DNA of 64,000 bases, taken from the NCBI GenBank assembly GCA_025667525.1, contig JANFOE010002221.1, positions 86,546 through 150,545 on the forward strand. The letters run 5' to 3'. The notes beneath the pieces were generated by a model. The model had not been told where the DNA came from and made no database searches. It saw only the letters and a list, made by a program, of their open reading frames with translations. Source of the DNA: Glebionis coronaria. Its lineage: Eukaryota; Streptophyta; Magnoliopsida; Asterales; Asteraceae. Of the stretch, positions 60,600 through 64,000 are shown piece by piece. The translations under genes and the position numbers were made by a program. The stretch's first letter is position 1, and each line of letters starts with the position of its first letter.

Positions 60600-60965
60600 T
60601 TTGATGTAGTAATATTAACATAAACTTCTTTATTATTACGAGTTTATGTAGCTACTGGCGGGAATGCAGTCAATATATGTGCTTTTAGTCAAATAACTTT
60701 CTGATTTGCAGAGCTTTCTAGGCACAACAATCGGCAAGGACACTACTCAATGTCTCCACCTACCAATAAATTTACTCACTTATATTAAAACACGACCGGT
60801 TAGTAATATTAACATGAACTTCTTTATAATTTGAAATATATGTAGCTACTAGCTTGACTATCGAGTTATCCAAATCAGTATATTTACTTTTAGTCAGTTT
60901 ATTTTCTGATTCACAGAAACTTCTAGCCTGAGGCACAAAAATCGACAAAGTGGCTAGTTGCCAGT
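60600..60965. repeat. Degenerate tandem duplication, about 200-bp unit
   Basis: Two units start at about 60607 and 60803 with TAGTAATATTAACATRAACTTC. They go on to share TGTAGCTACT, CTTTTAGTCA, TTTCTGATT and AGGCACAA followed by ATCGRCAA. They diverge enough that the duplication is old. There is no coding content. Confidence 0.6.
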
Positions 60966-61249
60966 AAGACAATAGGCTGCTGATGCAGCCTTAAGTTCAC
61001 TGTCATTGGGACCCCGAATGCGACACTACAAAGAGGTCGACTGATTTGCTTTATTTTTTTGGTATACAGAAATAAAACAGATTGACTTTGCACTGGCTAA
61101 GTGGTTATTTGGAAGTTATCATTATCGCTTTCATAAATTCATTAGCTTAAGTGGTAAGCTCATACAACAAAAAAAATTAAACTTATCTTCTTTTCTGAAG
61201 AAATATGGTTTGCTTTTTTTTCCTGGATTAAGGCTTTCAGTTCCTTGAC

Positions 61250-61820
61250 AGTGTAGCGACAATCGACATCCAGATGGATCCTCTTTCGAGAGAATTAATT
61301 ACAATATGATGTCTTTTGGAATTATACAATCAATGTTTACTTGGTTCTTTGAACCCTCAAAATACCAAGGGAATATTGTATTTTGCATGCAAGGAAATGG
61401 GACGAGAGTTGGAAAAGGTATGGAGGTTAAGATAGCTGGCGGTATCGGCTAAATTTTAGGAAATACTCCATCCAATGGAACTGAGTTAGTCGTCGATGCT
61501 CATGTTCTTCCAGCAACTACAGTTACATCAAATGACGTAGTACATATTAGTACAGATTCTTAGATACATCAATTCCACAAAAACCCGTACAACTTATATT
61601 TTTCTAGGAAGAACTTTATTAGAAGCTAAACCAGCTCCATCAGTGGTTTCCTTTTCAAGTAGGGGCTCGAGTGCAATCTCACCTAAAATTCTCTAGGTAA
61701 AATGATAAGATTGAAAACCACAAAACCCATTTAAGGGGGTATTGTCATTTGATTACTAATTTTTGTTTTTTTGGGCAGCCTGATATTGTTGCACCGAGAC
61801 TAAATATATTAGAAGTGTGT
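61250..61820 (+). pseudogene. Subtilisin-like serine protease fragment (SBT family relic)
   Basis: Plus-strand translation gives ATIDIQMDPLSREL (the conserved AASTIDR region), then GNIVFCMQGNGTRVGKGMEV, KIAGGIG, ILGNTPSNGTEL and VLPATTV of the protease-associated domain. Next come PAPSVVSFSSRGSSAISPK and, after an intron, PDIVAPRLNILE. The intron (61697-61778) keeps GT...GGGCAG ends, so the copy is DNA-derived, not retrotransposed. Internal stops (TAA near 61450, TAG near 61562 and TAG at the exon end) and several frame changes make it non-functional. The catalytic Asp, His and GTSMACPH serine regions are absent. It most resembles plant apoplastic SBT5/AIR3-type subtilases. Confidence 0.8.
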
Positions 61821-61944
61821 TGGTGTTTGGAAATGCTAATTTTCTGCTTATAAGTTAAAGCACTAAAGCATATCAGCAACTATTATGAAGGTAATTTTCT
61901 GCTTATCAATTAAAGCACTAATGCTAATTTTATGTTGACCTCTA

Positions 61945-62345
61945 CGTGATCACGGGATGGGTTATTGGGATGTCTGTAGCTTTGGTTGTTTTAGTTGCAG
62001 TATTTGCGGGTAAGTTATTATTGCGAAATGTTGTTTTGAGATTGAACGAAACATGTTGTAGCTGTTAAAAAGCTATGGAACACCAAGAATAACGTTGAAT
62101 TAGGTAGCATCGCAGGTGATTTTGTCGGGGAAGTTAATATGCTAGGGAAACTTCGACACTGGAACATTCTTAGATTACTCGGATATATTCAAAAGCGACA
62201 CAAATGTCATGATGGTTTATACGAGTAATGGGTGTCTAGGTGAAGCGTTACATGGTCAAGCACTGGTTACTAACTAATTGGGTTACACAATATAATGTTG
62301 CAGTTGATGTTGCTCAAGGGCTACGTCCAAATGAAATGTAATTAG
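61945..62345 (+). pseudogene. LRR receptor-like kinase fragment (PXL/MIK-type relic)
   Basis: A transmembrane segment reads VITGWVIGMSVALVVLVAVF (about 61947-62006). After a gap comes the start of a kinase domain: VAVKKLW with the ATP-binding lysine (about 62060), then GEVNMLGKLRHWNILRLLGY. This is followed in shifted frames by NVMMVYTSNGCLGEALHGQA and WVTQYNVAVDVAQGL. These match the N-lobe of class XI LRR receptor kinases of the PXL/MIK type. The juxtamembrane and glycine-rich loop parts, the catalytic loop and the whole ectodomain are missing. At least three frame breaks are present. Confidence 0.78.
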
Positions 62346-64000
62346 TTATCAGTTCGTTTACCGATTATTCTTTTAAAATCAAACATCATTTGAAACATAT
62401 GCTTATCAATGAAGAAAATACTTATGTGCGTGCCTACAATATCTGTCTTTTATGTTCAAGTAAAATAAATAGACAATGGGCGAGATTCGTATTTTTAAAC
62501 GAAGTTTAATTTTTTCGTACAATTAATATGTAAAAATAAATTTAACCTTTAAAAAAATGATTTTTTATATATTTTTCGCATTTTTATTAGAAAATTGTTA
62601 TTTTTTGTAATTTTTTAAAAGTAAATTACACTCCTCTCTTTTAAAAAGGTTAAAATGTGTTTATTTCTTGCAACTTTGAAAAAAGAAATATCTTTTCCGT
62701 AAAAAGAAAATTTACACTTTTCAAACAAAAAAAGGTTATAGTTTAAAATGTAAAAAAAATAAATTGAAAAATTTAAAAGTATGACAAAGTTAAGAATAAA
62801 TTAAAAGTAAGAAAATTAAGAAAAGTTTCTTTTAATTAAATGTCAAACAAATTCTTATATAAAAAAACTAATATCAGTGAAAAGAAAGATTACATGTGAC
62901 AAAACAAATTTGTTAAAAGATCACGTTTGATTTTAGTGTGTCAAAGTAACTGATTGATGGAAGTTACCACACACACTCTGTTTCTTCGGAAAAAATAAAG
63001 AGTTGTTTTAGTATATATGGGTCAATGATATAGTAAAATCGTTTTAGAATATAGGGTCAAACATATACTTATATTTTACAAATAGACCCCTTTCAAACAC
63101 TACACGTTTAACTAACAATGTTTGCAGACTCGCGTCGACTAGACCTTCACAACCGGTTAACCCACCTCCAGTCGAAAAAACAAGTCATACTGCCCTAACT
63201 TTCACATTTAAAAAACCCGACTATCCTCGCCAAGTTTAGGGTAACCCAGGTAAATCAGGTTTATAACACCCAACTGAGTTTTGATTCTTTTAGATTTACT
63301 TTTTATAAAAAAAAAGTAACAAAACGAAAATAATATACATTTCACACCCATTACTATTACTTTATATTAAGTTTAACATTATAAAACATATTACATTTAA
63401 TTTACTTTTACCAAGATAGTATAGGTCATTTTTTTGCCATTTAGCTTATCTTACAACAAGAAATGGTTAAAGTCAAGTTATACACAAACTAATAAGAAAA
63501 CCACAAAAAAACTACGTTCGTTTGTTTTAACCAAAAACCGTATTCCAACATGCACAATTATATGTCACAGTTTACAGACTCAAAACAAACAAAGGGTGGA
63601 AACTACTCTATTTGGACAAAGATGGAAACAATACAAACTCAACATCAAATAATGTCTATAAACAACTTTTATTAAGAATTTTAATACGCATTTCATATAT
63701 GTAATATTATTCATTCTCTAATGTTAAAAACTTTAAAAGTTTTATATTCAAAAATTTTAATTTAATCTGGTTTACAATTTCTAACAAAAAAATTTGTTCA
63801 ATTATTATTATTCATACACTCACAAAAATTATAAACCTTATCTGACCAACTTCAAATAAATATAAAATAAAAAACACAAAAAATAATTAAACATTAATAA
63901 TCATACCTTATAACTAAAATATACTAAACAAACCACAAACACTAAACTCTAAAACACAAACAAAAAACACTCCGGGACAACAACAAAAACGACCCCGCCC
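62346..64000. other. AT-rich intergenic DNA, nothing recognised
   Basis: About 1.65 kb of strongly AT-rich DNA with long A and T runs. One 72-codon ORF (63434-63652, plus strand) has a lysine- and threonine-rich composition without any motif and is probably chance. A GC-richer patch at about 63125-63260 has no reading frame of interest. I see no RNA gene or terminal repeat. Confidence 0.5.

Overview
The window is repeat-dominated DNA from a flowering plant. It contains no intact host gene. The protein signatures are those of plant lineages: L1-type LINE, Ty3/Gypsy Athila, Ty1/Copia SIRE, and a Tekay-like long-LTR derivative. From memory of similar elements I would guess Asteraceae, but the sequence alone does not prove this.

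The layout is a nest of insertions, and every level is closed by a matching 5-bp target-site duplication (TSD). The oldest layer is an L1-type LINE (copy A, minus strand) at about 56019-59745, which continues at 2079-3413. A second, very similar LINE copy (B, 1-2078) is joined head-to-tail to it. Athila-1 (3414-56013, minus strand, TSD CAAAT) inserted into the FADD-box region of LINE A's reverse transcriptase. Two elements then entered Athila-1. A non-coding long-LTR element (4416-13648, TSD ATAAG, called LARD here) sits in its 3' LTR. A SIRE-type Copia element (25125-51892, TSD GTGTG) sits in its 5' LTR. Finally a second Athila (33594-49993, TSD TGTAC) entered the gag-pol region of the Copia element.

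Every retrotransposon coding region is broken by stops, frameshifts or deletions. The domain order can still be read: gag-PR-RT-RH-IN for Athila, gag-PR-IN-RT-RH plus a downstream ORF for Copia, and ORF1 then endonuclease-RT-zf-RVT for the LINE. Primer binding sites are clear: tRNA-Asp for both Athilas, initiator tRNA-Met for Copia and the LARD. The LARD is the youngest datable element, with two substitutions and one 1-bp indel seen by eye between its 3.78-kb LTRs, and it encodes nothing recognisable.

Right of the LINE (59746-64000) lies AT-rich DNA with degenerate duplications and two adjacent gene relics: a subtilisin-like protease fragment that keeps an intron, and an LRR receptor-kinase fragment. 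The most unusual signals are a pair of adjacent hairpins sharing a near-identical 16-nt loop inside the LARD, a tRNA-like Pol III promoter in both LTRs of Athila-2, premature stops shared between separate copies, and a Copia 3' LTR reduced to about 16 bp.
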